From Schistosoma mansoni (Eukaryota > Platyhelminthes > Trematoda > Strigeidida > Schistosomatidae): DNA of 64,000 nucleotides. The translations under genes and the position numbers were made by a program. This document shows positions 11,487 through 23,585 of this stretch, in pieces. The DNA is taken from contig NC_031500.1 in NCBI RefSeq assembly GCF_000237925.1, positions 12,797,753-12,861,752 of the forward strand, in the 5' to 3' direction. The notes below the pieces were generated by a model. The model did not search any database, was not told the origin of the DNA, and worked only from the letters and a program-made list of their open reading frames with translations. Numbering within the stretch: the stretch's first letter is position 1; each line of letters begins with the position of its first letter.

Positions 11487-12231
11487 AACATTAACAACGA
11501 CAGAAAACCTAGAGCCAAATAATGTAGACAGGCAATGAATTTACAGAAAAAATCATTTCACTTCACATGATGATTTAATATGTACGAGAGATCCAGAATA
11601 ATACAAAGGGGCTCTAAAAACTCTGGGAAATATTTTATCCAATCAGCATTGAATAGAAGTTTCAAAGAATTATCTAGAAAGTGAAGTGTCTCATGTCACA
11701 TTTCTGATCGTATGACTGCTTAACCTGCTAGTATGTTTGGTAGCGTTCCAGGACTTTCCAAAAGCCCAAGACCATCTGAAATGCTATAAATACCCCAAAT
11801 TTTCTGTATATAAGCAAACTTTCGAGTAAAGCGTTCTTTCTATATTCCTCTCCTTTTCTCTTATGTTCAAGGTGTTGTGTAGATTTAGCCTGAGGTTATT
11901 ATAAGACCTTAGGAAACCGATCCAAACGTTTAGTCAGGAAATTTATCATATCATTACTATTCAATGACTATCTTTTATATTTCCATAACAAAATGTCTTA
12001 AAAGTTTCTTCTAAAAAAGGTATTTTGTTGTTTTCAGTAGTATTTAAGCATTGACTGCAAAATTCTAATGATATATATTTGAACCTACTTTTTTTAAATC
12101 AATATTGTTTATATTATATTTTCATCGTAGTAAAAGTAATATCTTGAGTAGATCAAAATTATCTAATCAGATTAGGTGAAAGAAAATGTATTAACCATAA
12201 AACTTAACTAAGTGTTGTCGTTGATGTATAG
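11487..12231. other. Spacer with a possible old LTR-like promoter block
   Basis: About 11690-11950 has CTATAAATACC, then GTATATAAGC, then a pyrimidine-rich run and TAGTCAGG. This looks like a fossil LTR promoter region, but no ends or partner were found. The rest is AT-rich. Confidence 0.25.
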
Positions 12232-12640
12232 TGATGAGTTCCATTCAATTGATTGTTCAACGATGATCCGCAGTGTCACGATTGGGTCTGGACACGAACG
12301 ATTCATATGAAATCCAGACTGTCGATCTCGAAATTGGAAGTCTACTGGATTTTTCCTCTTATTTAACAACATTCTGTTGAAAAATTTTCCTGGTACTGAT
12401 AGTAGTGTGATGACTTTTTAGTTCTCATATTTGCTCAGATCTCCTTTCCTTGGAATCTTGTTGAGTTATCCTTTTTTACAGTGTGTCGATATTTGTTCTT
12501 CCTCACAAGTCTTTCTGAGTAGAATGTGAAGCACCTTCGCAGTGACTTCTTCGTTGATTAATATCCAATGCTTAACAGGAGGTCGAAATTCACCTTTTTT
12601 CAATGTTTCCAATGAGATCAATACTTCTGTGTTACAGTTG
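12232..12640 (-). repeat. SR2-like LINE, RT-domain fragment
   Basis: Read on the minus strand the piece resembles the RTE reverse-transcriptase segment between the RDQ-x-GFR motif region and the upstream fingers (KSSHYYQYQE, then RGKIQ-like remnants). It is decayed. It lies on the 3' side of the neighbouring LINE copy, so it is a separate insertion. Confidence 0.5.
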
Positions 12641-12735
12641 TTTTATATAGAATATTATGATTTATTGATATTATCACAGTAAATAATATGATAAAACTAT
12701 ATCATAGCAACAACTTTGAGTAGCTTATCAACCAT

Positions 12736-13388
12736 TAGCCTGTTACTCCCAATGAATCATAGGCCGACGACAAGCATTCTCCAACCCACTCTACAATGGG
12801 CCTTCCTTTCTAGTTCTATCCAATTTTTGTTCATTCTTCTCATGTCTGTCTACATTTATCGGCGTAATGTGTTCTTTGGTCTTCCTCTTCTCCTGTGGCC
12901 TTCAGGATTCCATGTCAGGGCTTGTCGTGAGACGCAGTTGGATGATTTCCTCAATGTGTGTCTTATCCAATTCCACCACTTCTTCCTGATTTCTTCCTCC
13001 AATGAAATCTGGTTTGTTCTCTCCCACAGTAGCTTGTTGCTGATAATGTATGGTCAACGGATCCGAAGTATTTTGAGTAGACAACTGTTAATAAACACTT
13101 GTATGTTCTGGATGATAGCTTTCGTAGTTCTCCACGTCTTCGCCCCATACAGTAGAACTGTATTGACATTTGTATTGAAAATTGTGATATTGGTGTTGGT
13201 TGACAGAGAGTGGTTTTGAGTTCCAGATGTTCTTCAGTTGAAAATATTCTGCTCTTGCTTTACCGATCCAGGTCTTCACATCTGCATCAGATTCACCGTT
13301 TTCATCAATGATGCTGTCCAGATATGTAAAGATTTTTACATCCTCCACAGCTTCTCCGTCAAGCGTAATTCGGTTGGTGCATGTTAGG
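12736..13388 (-). repeat. SR2-like LINE, 3' fragment (conversion partner 1)
   Basis: The minus strand encodes the thumb and C-terminal part of an RTE protein: EAVEDVKIFTYLDSI, then KARAEYFQLKNIWN, then CEENxE-type remnants, ending near the CTGTTACTCCCAATG tail boundary. About 12852-13363 is nearly identical to 17350-17861, with two differences noticed. The outer parts are much more diverged. Confidence 0.85.
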
Positions 13389-14021
13389 AGATACTCTTAG
13401 GTGTATTAAAATACTAATAAAGGGTTAGCAGATAAAGAATAGTTTCTAAACACAAAAAAGCTCTTATCTTTGCCCTAAACCATACCATGCACACTTAGAT
13501 ACGATCCGTAGCAGGAGCATGTATTCATAGTTGTATGCCTTACGTATCATATCAAAGTCACTTTATGGCTGTACGGAAATTTCAGGCATTTTATAAACTA
13601 GTTATAGGCAATTTTTGCTCATTTCTATTCAATATCGATCAAAATTTTAAAGAGCTTATCTCAAACCAGATTTGTTGCTTGAAGATCGTCACTAGGATAA
13701 AGTTTAGCTACAATCACTATTATGGAGTCCTGGATTTCAAGATTATTACTATTAAGTGATAATGCACAAATAACTGATACCAACTTCAGCCTGTTACTCT
13801 TTCTTCCAAAATGCCATATATACTGTAGTGTTTGTATATCTTTTCTTAATTTATGATAATATTTCTTCTAAATTCTTGTTATTTTATTTATGTTATTACG
13901 TCATTGCTGAGATGTTATTAATTATCCAGTATCTTACTAGAAGTATCTTTATTTATCTTTACGTAGATACCAGCAAATGCATTTGTAATAATCTGGTTAG
14001 ATATAAATCCTTTACATTCAT
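13389..14021. other. No gene seen
   Basis: Two open frames of 70-74 codons show no recognisable motif and AT-driven composition. Confidence 0.4.
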
Positions 14022-14138
14022 CGTCGATGCGCACTGCTGAGGAGTCTCACAATAGGACGAAATGGCCGTCCAGTGCTTTCAGGTTTTCCATGGTGGTCTA
14101 GCTTCAATGGACTCATGATTTCAACTATGAACAAAATT
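14022..14138 (+). repeat. HH2 repeat, core and tail
   Basis: Contains the well-kept hammerhead core listed next and the family tail to CATGATTTCAACTATG. The tRNA-like head is missing. Confidence 0.8.
14031..14076 (+). ncRNA. Hammerhead ribozyme core (HH2)
   Basis: Stem I strands are GCACTG (14031-14036) and CAGTGC (14071-14076), six perfect pairs. The conserved boxes are CTGAGGAG (14037-14044), CGAAA (14058-14062) and cleavage triplet GTC (14068-14070). Stem II is TCTC...AGGA. Stem III is a minimal TGGCCG block. All catalytic boxes match the hammerhead consensus CUGANGA...GAAA...NUH. Cleavage activity is inferred, not shown. Confidence 0.65.
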
Positions 14139-14149
14139 ACTTGACGAAA

Positions 14150-14290
14150 ACCGTGGGACCAGGGACTAGAGAAAGACTGTAACACAATGAGTAATAAATA
14201 GCAATAGCTAGAAAAGAGTGTGCCAGACAGAGTTGTTTAGAGATCACTGGTCGGCTGGCCATGCTTCAAGAAGGGTAACAGGCTTAAATG
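14150..14290 (+). repeat. SR2-like LINE 3' tip, degraded
   Basis: GAAAAGAGTGTGCCAGACAG ... AAGAAGGGTAACAGGC, the end of the LINE coding region without a clean tail. Confidence 0.6.
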
Positions 14291-15149
14291 AAAAATGAAA
14301 GATGAATTACTTTGTTGAGCTATTCCACACAAAATGAGCAAATAACAACAGAAACTTACTAACTGTAGTCTTGAGTATCAATAAAGAGAAATTACATAAC
14401 CATCAACCTACTAAACTAGTTAGTTGCTATCTTGACTCAATAGATCATTGGATAACATACCTCAATAATGTAAGCAAAAGTTACTCCCAGTCTGAAAGAA
14501 ACAATACATTAACATACATGTACATATCCGATAAGAGAAGAAACGTGATTCCTGGATCCCGCTGTTATGTACACATTAACATAGATATTCCAAAGACACT
14601 TGTTTCTTCTGAATAAAATAGGAAAAAAAGTCTTAGAATTAATCAAAAAATGTTAAATCATGAATACTTTCGGAAATATTTTTACGGTCTACTTTTTTTA
14701 TAGAGAGAAACAAAAATGTATATTTGTTTTATCCTATTTAAGACTGAATTTGACATTTTAACTATCACCACACACACACACATGGATATGCTCCCTCTCT
14801 TATCCTCCGTTTCCACAATCCTGAGTCAGCGCTAGTCAGTAATATCAAGAAAAAAGCAAATAGTTAAGCTATAGGTTAATAGTGAATTGATTATCTGTCA
14901 TTGACTAGAATTCATCTGTAGTTTATATATATATATATATCTTAGAAGAAACTAAAAGCGGTAGAATGAAAGTAAAAATAAACGGAGGAAAAATGGAAAA
15001 TGGATATAGGTTAAGCATAATAGTTTAAAAAAAGAAGGTAAAATGAACAAAGACAGACGACAATGAAGAAATTATACTTTCTAGTTTTCAGTTTAGTTGA
15101 ATAAGGTAACTGTGGTCTATTCAAACAATTAAGCAAAATGAACTATCAT
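14291..15149. other. No gene seen
   Basis: Short CA repeat near 14768-14782 and AT repeat near 14926-14941. An 81-codon open frame at 14371-14616 has no recognisable motif. Confidence 0.4.
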
Positions 15150-15350
15150 AATTGTAAGCACAGATGGATAGTGGCTAGCAGTGAAATCCAGGACTCACGT
15201 TTCGTCCTACTTGGGACTCTTCAGCTGGATGTACCTGCATCTCAGAGTTGATGTTCACTCTGGGACTCGAACCCAGTACCCACTTGCTTGTGCGACGGGG
15301 TGAAGTTTAAATTCATTTAGTGTTGTTTGTTTGAATCTTCCCAACAACAT
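15150..15350 (-). repeat. SM-alpha-type SINE with hammerhead core
   Basis: On the minus strand: a partial tRNA-like head with B-box GGGTTCGAGTCCC, then GGTACATCCAG, CTGAAGAG, stem II TCCCAAGTAGGA, CGAAA, a changed stem III and TCCTGGATTTC, then the conserved GCTAGCCACTATCCATCT end. SM-alpha is the schistosome satellite/SINE family in which active hammerheads were described. Confidence 0.8.
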
Positions 15351-15754
15351 TTGAACTATCATAAATGTTGGTAATAAGTGAAGAAAAAGCCTATTTTTTC
15401 GTCTCTCATGATCTAAAGGTCATAGATTTAAGTACTTAGCGGTAGGGGGGGGTGTGCTTTTGGAAAGTCCATAGTTTCAGTTATATATTATCTGAGATTA
15501 AATTGTAATGAATACAACTTACAAATTCCTGAAATGTTGAGGGCTGTTTATTTAAGCAACATATTGAAGGTAATCACAATTCTTAAAACCGCTTGTTTGA
15601 CGCAGAGCCAGAGCAGTTGTCGATCATGTGTAGTTCAATAAAACCTTTTAACGTTCACTATGCTTTGTGTTTTCTAATCGCCAACCTATTTTCAAGATAA
15701 TTTGCTATAAAGTGGAATATGTGAATGCTATTCTAGCAATATTCACTTGATGTT
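15351..15754. other. No gene seen
   Basis: Nothing recognised. Confidence 0.4.
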
Positions 15755-16210
15755 ATTTACTTGAATCTTCCCATTTAGGACTGCAACTAGTCAGTCTATT
15801 ATTGACATACGTGCATACTGTGTGTATTGTCTCGATATTGCCTTAAATCAAAAGCATTCTAAGCAAAGATAGATATTGGCTAGAAGTGGAATGCTTATGA
15901 ATTAAGGCAATATCGAGATAATTACGACAAGATGCACATGTGTCAAGAAACTGATCAATTGCAGTTCTAATCATCAATGGGAAGATTCAAGTAAACAATG
16001 CCAAGTGAATTTGTACTTCACTGCATTGTAAAAGTGACTATGAGGACTCAGAAACTAAGTGGATAACGTGATGGCGTTTGAAGCGAACAGTGCTGGGTTC
16101 AAGTCCCAGAGTGAACATCAACTCTAAGATGTAGGTACTTCCAGCTGACGAGTCCCAAGTAGGAAGAGACGTGCGTCCAGGATTTCACTGCTAGCCACTA
16201 TCCATCTATT
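15755..16210. repeat. SM-alpha pieces in both orientations
   Basis: About 15755-15900 is SM-alpha flank on the minus strand (TTGAATCTTCCCATTTAGG, CTCGATATTGCC). From about 15900 a plus-strand copy follows with a tRNA-like head (AGTGGATAACGTGATGGCG, B-box GGGTTCAAGTCCC) and a hammerhead whose CGAAA box is lost (16137-16190). The order suggests one insertion next to or into another. Confidence 0.7.
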
Positions 16211-16496
16211 CTAGCAATGTGTTATACTAGATAGTAACTTACTAGTACAATTTATAAGGATTTTTAGTGATGTTTTGAATAATGGAAATAGTCATAAGAC
16301 AGGGTTTCCTGTCAAGTAGCTTCAACTACCATCTTATAAAACAAATATATTATTATATGATTATCATTCAAAAACGTTTTTGACTGGTTGCCTTGGAAAA
16401 TTTAAATATAATCTGGATTACCAAATTTGAATAAACTGTATCACATCTATTTTAATTTCTAATCAATATGCACAATAAATACAGTTGTTGTCAGAA

Positions 16497-16575
16497 GGGG
16501 TTTTTGTGAAGATTTTATAGTTGAAATCATGAGTCAATTGAAGGTAGATCACCATGGAAAACCTGGAATACATTG
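16497..16575 (-). repeat. HH2 3' end fragment
   Basis: GTCAGAAGGGGTTTTTGTG ... ACCATGGAAAACCTGGAA, the family end read on the minus strand. The core is absent. Confidence 0.7.
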
Positions 16576-16971
16576 TTCACTACTTTTATTCATCAGAAAA
16601 GTGGAGGAATTATACAACATTCTCAATGATGTTAATAAACGTAAGTAGTATTTTGTCAAAGATTGTTGTTTATACAAAACCCTACGAATAATGGTTTAGG
16701 ATTTAAAAGGTAACTATTGAATAAACCTGATATTTACTAATCGATTTCATCAAAGATTTCGGTCGGCTATACAGCGAAGATCAATGATTAATTGTTTCAT
16801 CCCTGTTTGATAGAACTTATCAATATACATCTACCGATGGTGTACAGCAAGTTGACCGGATTTTAAATTAAACAGACCAAAGTAACACCAGATAGTGACA
16901 GCTGATAGATTTTAAAAAAAAGCTCTCATTCAGTTTGTGTCAATACGGTTGCAAGGTTCTTAATTTATGTT
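16576..16971. other. No gene seen
   Basis: Nothing recognised. Confidence 0.4.
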
Positions 16972-17180
16972 AGTTGTCTGTAGATATAAGTAGTATGTGA
17001 CACTAATCAAATGTAGAATGCCTAGAAGTAGAAAGTTAAGTAGATCGAATTGAAGAGAACAAGAATGTAAAAAACGAGTAATTGTTATAACAATGAAGGA
17101 ACGACAGAGTTTAATACAGTTGATGGAACATTTGTACATGAAGTATTTATTATGTGATTTTTTACATTTTACAAAAGAAC
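16972..17180 (+). repeat. Repeat A copy, 5' truncated
   Basis: GTAGATATAAGTAGTATGTG through AATGTAGAATGCCTAG to TTATGTGATTTTTTACA. Confidence 0.7.
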
Positions 17181-17242
17181 TCTGTAATTTTGAATTATAT
17201 AATAAACTGACCTTCTCCGCCTGAATTCTCTATCACTACAAT

Positions 17243-18290
17243 TACTTACTTACATACACCTGTTACCCCAATGCAGCACACGCCACCGACCAGCATTCGC
17301 AAACCTTCCTTTCTAATTCTATCAAACTTTTGTTGATTCCTCTCTGTCTCCATTTATCGGCGTAATGTGTTCTTTGGTCTTCCTCTTCTCCTGTGGCCTT
17401 CAGGATTCCATGTCAGGGCTTGTCGTGAGACGCAGTTGGATGATTTCCTCAATGTGTGTCTTATCCAATTCCACCACTTCTTCCTGATTTCTTCCTCCAA
17501 TGAAATCTGGTTTGTTCTCTCCCACAGTAGCTTGTTGCTGATAATGTATGGTCAACGGATCCGAAGTATTTTGAGTAGACAACTGTTAATAAACACTTGT
17601 ATGTTCTGGATGATAGCTTTCGTAGTTCTCCACGTCTTCGCCCCATACAGTAGAACTGTATTGACATTTGTATTGAAAATTGTGATATTGGTGTTGGTTG
17701 ACAGAGAGTGGTTTTGAGTTCCAGATGTTCTTCAGTTGAAAATATTCTGCTCTTGCTTTGCCGATCCAGGTCTTCACATCTGCATCAGATTCACCGTTTT
17801 CATCAATGATGCTGTCCAGATATGTAAAGATTTTTACATCCTCCACAGCTTCTCTGTCAAGTATGACTTGATTGGTGCATGTTGCGTTGTATCGGGGAAT
17901 CTTGCTTTTCCCTTTGTGTATGTTGAGACCTATTGCTGCTACACTGGTCGTCTTCTCCTGCATTTGTTGTTGTGTGCGTGATAGAAGAGACAGATCATCT
18001 GCGAGGTCTAAATCGTTCAGCTGCATCCTAGCTATCCATTGTATCCCATGTTTCCCCCCCCCCCCCTAGATGTTGACGTCTTCATAACCCAGTCGATCAA
18101 CAGGAGAAAGAGGAAGAGTAAGAGTAAGCAACCTTGCTAGATACCGGTCTTTACCTCGAACGAGTCTGTCAACTTTCCTTCATGCACAACTTTATAGTTT
18201 ATACCGTCATAGTAATTCCGTATGATATTGACTATCTTCTCAGGCACGCCGTAGTCATCACAAGTTCACCAGTAATAACAATACTGATAT
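17243..18290 (-). repeat. SR2-like LINE, RT palm to 3' end (conversion partner 2)
   Basis: The minus strand carries the RT palm through C-terminus. An ADD catalytic box is visible in LDLADDLSLLS, followed by QQQMQEKTTSV, GLNIHKGKSK and EDVKIFTYLDSI. The upstream part (about 18060-18290) holds palm sequence before that motif. The reading frame is open for 146 codons at 17586-18026. A C-run of about 15 bases at 18052-18066 interrupts it. The 3' end is shortened compared with other copies. Confidence 0.85.
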
Positions 18291-18884
18291 TTGACACAAT
18301 TCAAAAAAGGAATCATAAATTAAATATGTTTATCTGAAATTTTTATTATTTTTAGTCAAAACAATAAAAAAAAATAAAAAAAATAATGACATGGCAATTA
18401 TTCACTGAGTATTTGACATTCGTTTTTCTCTTGACAATTTTCTCTCTTTTCTTACTTTGTTTCGTGTGTGCATATACACACATACATACATACATACATA
18501 CATACCTACATACATACATACATACATACATATGTAGTCGACGACTTGATCATCATCATCATCATACTCGTCATCAGTATTGTTATCAGTAGGATCCTTT
18601 TATTCAATATATATATTTGGCTAAATGCCAATGTATTCTATTAATATACACTATGTCATACACAAATACACAAAGCATGGAGTATAACCTCGGTCTACTC
18701 TATAAGGTATATTCGTCATAACAAATATATTTTGGGATAAAAATTATCGTCTGTAAGTTTTTACAATCATATATGTATAAATAGTGATGAATCATTGAAA
18801 TATACAATCGATAACAAGTGCAAAATAGTTCACATAATCCTTAGTTATCAGATCAGAGTCGTAGAAATTGTTAAGTTTTTGATC
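18291..18884. repeat. Microsatellite-rich spacer
   Basis: A-rich tract at 18358-18385, (CATA)n at about 18478-18532 and a (CAT)n at 18550-18566. No gene. Confidence 0.6.
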
Positions 18885-19110
18885 GGGATCATGAATCAAA
18901 AAAAATGTTTGACCGCCATTGAAAACTTGAAAGTACTGAACAGTCGTTTCACGTGAGACCTAACGTCTTGGGTTTGAATCGTGCGTGCATGATCATGAAT
19001 TTACACTGTTGAGGAATCTCATACTAGGACAAAAATGACCGTCTAATGCTTCTAGGTTTTCAATGGTGACCTAATATTCATCGATTCATGATCTTAATTG
19101 TTAATTGATT
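18885..19110. repeat. Degenerate HH2 inverted pair
   Basis: A minus-strand tail (CATGAATCAAAAAAAATG ... ACTGAACAGTCGTTTCACG) is followed by a plus-strand head remnant, a decayed core (GTTGAGGAATCTC, AGGACAAAAA) and tail. It has the same head-to-head layout as 4925-5236 but older. Confidence 0.6.
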
Positions 19111-19347
19111 ACTAATAAGTTGATTGATTCATTAGGACGAATATAAGAAAATAAAGGTAAAGTTAATTAGTGAACAGGTTTAAAAAAGAGAAATATCTTT
19201 GTTCATTTTTTTTTGAAATTTTTATTTGTTTAATTATTTGTGTGGATCAAATGTAGGGATTTCTTTTGCATTTCATTGTCATAATTACTAGTATCCCTGT
19301 AAAATCAACTGAATTTTTTTCTAATTAGGATATAGCTGATTTTACGT

Positions 19348-19875
19348 ACACCCAAATGCCCTGGTACGGCCGAGAGTGGGGAGAGTCCGCTCTCCCCCTC
19401 GAAAAATGCTCTCACACGGCCACGCGTATATAGCCTCTATCAGGGAAGTCCCACTCACTGCCTTCTCGTAGCAGGGGTGTTGTTTACGAAATTGAGAGGA
19501 CAGAAAGCGAATGTCTGGCGCTTTAACCGGGTTGGTGGACACACAGGGTTCACCTAGGGGAGTTGAGAAACCCTGATTCCAAACCGATGGTGCACATGGG
19601 CTCCAGTATTCTGAGGGAACAAATGAGGTATTAACCAGTTGTTGGTCACCGGCTACCATGAGACTGCATCTCCTCACGATGCTCCACTGCCTTGTGGACT
19701 AGACCTTTAGGTCAAAGGCTCCGGGTGTGGTCCCCTAAGAAAACCACCTGTTTCAGTTTGGGCATCTGGGCAGTATCTCAGCCCTCACACAAATCAAATG
19801 AGATTTGTGCGGCGCATATGTATCTGGTGATTCCTTGTACCAATATTTATGTGTTTAAATAAATAAATAAATGAT
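19348..19875 (+). repeat. Repeat B, fullest copy
   Basis: About 530 bp, richer in GC than the neighbourhood, ending in (AAATAAAT)n, which suggests copying by a retroelement with the 3' end on the right. The minus strand is open for 111 codons (19342-19677), and shorter copies at 3998 and 30048 keep parts of that frame. I recognise no protein domain in it. Confidence 0.75.
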
Positions 19876-20019
19876 TATACGTAGAAAAAAGATAGAGTGG
19901 TTAGTTCGAAGACAATTATTGACAATGTGATTCATTGATGAAAATTGCAAGTTTATTTTTGATTTCATTATTTATTTATTCAGTGCTCTTTTATCTTTGA
20001 AAGAAGAAGAAAATTTCGG

Positions 20020-20335
20020 CAATGATGGATAATGGCTAGCAGTGAGATCCTGGACGCGCGTTTAGTCCTATCTGGGACTCTTCAGATAGACGACTGGATG
20101 TGCTTGCATCCCAGAGTTGATGTTCACTCTGGGACTCAAACTCAGTGTTGTTCGCCTCAAACGCCATCGGGTTATCCACTTAGCTAATGAGTCTTGATAG
20201 ATAATTGGTTGTGCAATGGGATGAAATTTAAGTTCACACACAGTATGTATATATGCCAATAAGAGACTGATCAATTGCAGTCCTAAACACCAATTGGAAG
20301 ATTCAAGTAAATGATACTAAATGAAGGAGAAAATG
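20020..20335 (-). repeat. SM-alpha-type SINE
   Basis: Minus strand: tRNA-like head, B-box with GAGTTTGAGTCCC, a disturbed hammerhead (CGAAA box reads CTAAA, a short insertion lies near the stem I strand) and the GCTAGCCATTATCCATC end. Right flank shows the GATCAATTGCAGTCCTAA block common to the family. Confidence 0.75.
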
Positions 20336-21744
20336 TATTCTAAAGTATGCGAATGGAACAAATGTATCATTAATCATATTATTTATTCTAACTAAACTCG
20401 TCGATCAGATATGCATTAGGTTTTATTTGCTTGGAAGTTAATTTCACCCGTAGTATATATTGTAAAGATCCCAGTCAAACGTTTTAATTACACAGCACAG
20501 AGGAAATCGAATGTTAGTTATAGGGAATGAATAATCTGTGAAGATATTTAGCTGATAAACTATGATTTAGTCATCTAGATTACATGATGATTTTTGTTGG
20601 GAGATGGAAAAATTGTTGTAAATAACTGAAAATTTAAGGTATTGAAGAAAAGTCAAACTAATAGCTGGGTTGGGGGTAAAATATCAGGCGTTTCCCATTA
20701 ATCTCACATGATACTCTCTTCTCATAGACAGAGGGAGCTGCTGGAAAAGTTGTATTATCAAATATCACACCTTGCCCGTTGGGTATATTTTGAAAAGTAG
20801 GAAGCTAAACGACATGTAGAAGTACAATTGGAAATCTTTCTACGCCTGAAATATATTTTATTAGATATGTTATGATGAGCTGTGTTCCTTGAAACACACT
20901 AGATATAATAAAGTGAGTTATGCTTTAACTTATAAACAATATTCATGCATTCAGTTAGTCACAATCAACTGCGTGTCAGATGCAAATGAGCGCCAGCATA
21001 AACTTCTATACCTTATCAGCACAACGATAGATAATTACACGAATTTCAATAGTTTTCTTCTTTTTAAGTAAAATTATCCAGAAAGACAATGAAAGCTTCG
21101 AGACCAAACTATCCAGCTCTGAGAATATAACATTTCTAAAACATTTGGCTGAGCTATGGAAACAAGTTTAATTCAGATATAATTTTCAACATGGGACGAC
21201 ATCGTCTACAGAATGGTTGAAAGTCAGGGAACATCAGATACTTTTTCATCCTAATTTAGGACTGATCACTAGTAAATACATAATACTACTCTCAGGATTT
21301 TAATCATTTCATCCAGGTATCATGGTAATGGCGTTATATCTCTCAACCATTGATTCAGAATCCAGTGGACTATGTCTCTTGCTTCTGTCAACTTTTTTTA
21401 GGCAACATCACTGTCATCCATCCCCATTGATAAAATACATCTAACACCCGGCATAATAAGATTACGCTGATAACATCCTACTGAATCTTCGTTTATCTCT
21501 CACAAAGCACATCATTTCATATTCCACACTCCAAATTATTAGTCTCACTGTGAAATTCTTGTATTCTGTCATTAACTACAAACTTTTGGATATACAACAG
21601 TGACGAGTTCTACATTCCATAATTTCTTGAAACGACTCATCAGTTAATATTAATTTATAGTACAAACTATTTTCAAGGTCAACGATATGAAGGTTTCAGT
21701 TCATTTTTATTGACTAATTTTTTATTATTGTTCTGTTAAGCTAT
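20336..21744. other. No gene seen
   Basis: No exon or repeat recognised. An open frame of 60 codons at 20889-21071 has no motif. Confidence 0.4.
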
Positions 21745-22094
21745 TGTAGTGCCGTGCTTCGCTAATCGTTCACCCTGATAACCGTTATGGTACAAATCTT
21801 AACGGTGCATAATATCAGAAGGCAAAGGGAAGCGGCAACTACATTTTCATTGACAAATAACGTAAACCAGAAGGCTGTCAGCACATGAGCAAGTGTAAGC
21901 GAGCGAAGCATATATGACACGTATTGAAGATGGCGGGGAAGCCAAATCATTTTAAGCAAGCGTTAATCAGTATTTATAGCAGACAAAAATGAATGACAAA
22001 CATATGATGAATAAGATACGAAGTGTGCATACGCATACGCTCATATAAAATGGTAGTCAAGGTTAATAAGCAAATAATTAACAAGATCAAAATA
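21745..22094 (+). repeat. Fossil LTR, partial
   Basis: Starts TGTAGTG and is similar through most of its length to the solo LTR at 41641-42087 (shared TGATAAATAACG-like, AAGCCAAATC and ATGAATGACA blocks). The right end is not clear. It is old and broken; no internal region is attached. Confidence 0.55.
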
Positions 22095-22234
22095 TGCTCA
22101 TACATGATTTATCATTTAATTTCAGTAGTAGATAAATAGAATGATGAAATAAATTGATTCTCAAATTTATACCCTACCTAATTTCTAAGAGTAAAGAAAT
22201 TAGAAGGGAGGGTTTGCGGATATTTCAGTATGTT

Positions 22235-22425
22235 CATAGTGGTCTATCGGTTTAGTGCTCTGGAGCGAGACTAGTAGGTCATGGGTTTGGATCTCGCGAG
22301 ACAAGATCGTGAATGCGCACTGTCAAGGAGGAGTCCCACAATAGGACGAAATGGCCGTTCAGTGTTTTCAGGTTTTCCTTGGTGGTCTTTCTTCAATTGA
22401 TTCATGCTTTCAATTATGAAAGTAA
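22235..22425 (+). repeat. HH2 repeat with tRNA-like head
   Basis: tRNA-like head, B-box GGGTTTGGATCTC, hammerhead with stem I and first box disturbed (GTCAAGGAGGAG), the CGAAA box intact, then the tail. Confidence 0.75.
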
Positions 22426-23227
22426 AGAAATTCTTAATGAAATAGATATGTTTACAGTTTATTGAATAGAAGATATAAACATTTAATTGAATGTTTATCT
22501 ATTTCTATATAAATTTACCATAGACAGAGATGAGCATGTATGTATGTGTATGTGTGTTTTGTTAATGAGATAAAATGATCCGTCAATCAAAATTCAATAT
22601 AAAATTGAAAGTTATTCATCATTTTTTGATTTGGATTTATTCCAAATGATGAAGTTATTGTGTGTGTGTGTGTCTTCGGGGGGGAGGGTTCTTGTTTAAA
22701 TGTTAAAGTAGACAAGAGTATCATAGATCTTTAAGCATCTTTAAGGATATTCATATAAACAAACAAATAATTAATATACAGTCAGTGAAATGTACAGTAC
22801 ATACTACTTATTTCTTCTTTTAAGCATATCCTAATGTAAGATGATAAACATTTACATTCATATATATATAATACTTTAATCAAGTGTATACTTTATAAAG
22901 TACAACAATACATTCTTTTAGAGATTACTGAAATAAGATGGGGATCTTTAAATGACTACTGAAATCATTCATTGGAAAGTGTATTTAATCAATTTTGTGT
23001 TGGTGTGTGTGTGTGTACGTGTACATTCATGATAATAGTAGTTATGATTATCATTTCATTTTTATCAGTCTAGACATAAATATAAATATTTTGGGGAAAA
23101 AAAAGTTTTTTTAATCAGCGGTAAGTTTAACGACATTAATGTGAATGATATTACAGGTAAAGGAAAAAGAGAAAGAAAACATAAATTAACGTCTACTACT
23201 AGAAGTGTGAAGTTAACTATTGTTAAT
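22426..23227. other. Simple-repeat-rich spacer
   Basis: GT repeats at about 22658-22672 and 22998-23018, a G-run near 22678-22688. No gene. Confidence 0.5.
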
Positions 23228-23585
23228 ATCAGAAGGGGTTTTTGTGAATATTATAGTAATGTTAATAGTTCAGATCATGAGTCATTTGAAGTTAGACCAC
23301 CATGGAAAACCTAGAAGCACTGGCTCCATGAGGTATTTTCTGGAGTTCTAGTGAAAAGCAATAATCAGTTGAGTTCAACCAGGTCTATTGTGAGATTTCA
23401 ACTCACTGATGACATTGGTGAATGGTTGCTCAATTTCGTAGATTGGTTGAAGTTAGACAATAACACCGTTAGATGCCGGCCGGCCCAGTGGTCTAGAGGT
23501 TAAGCGTTCGCGCGCGAAACTGGCAGGTCCTGGGTTCGAAGCTCGTGAGGCGGAATCATGAATGCCCACTGTTATCATAATCATC
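23228..23585. repeat. HH2 composite: inverted tail, body and tRNA-like head
   Basis: Begins ATCAGAAGGGGTTTTTGTG (minus-strand tail), continues into the body (TTCTGGAGTTCTAGTG) and a good plus-strand head (CAGTGGTCTAGAGGTTAAGC, B-box GGGTTCGAAGCTC), then stops before the hammerhead. Confidence 0.75.

Noticed and set aside
12716-13219. 167-codon plus-strand open frame, and its twin at 17367-17717
   Set aside because: Antisense of SR2-like LINE coding sequence. The two look alike because the LINE tracts are nearly identical.
18478-18532. Possible CRISPR-like or satellite array
   Set aside because: Plain (CATA)n microsatellite; no spacers or longer unit.
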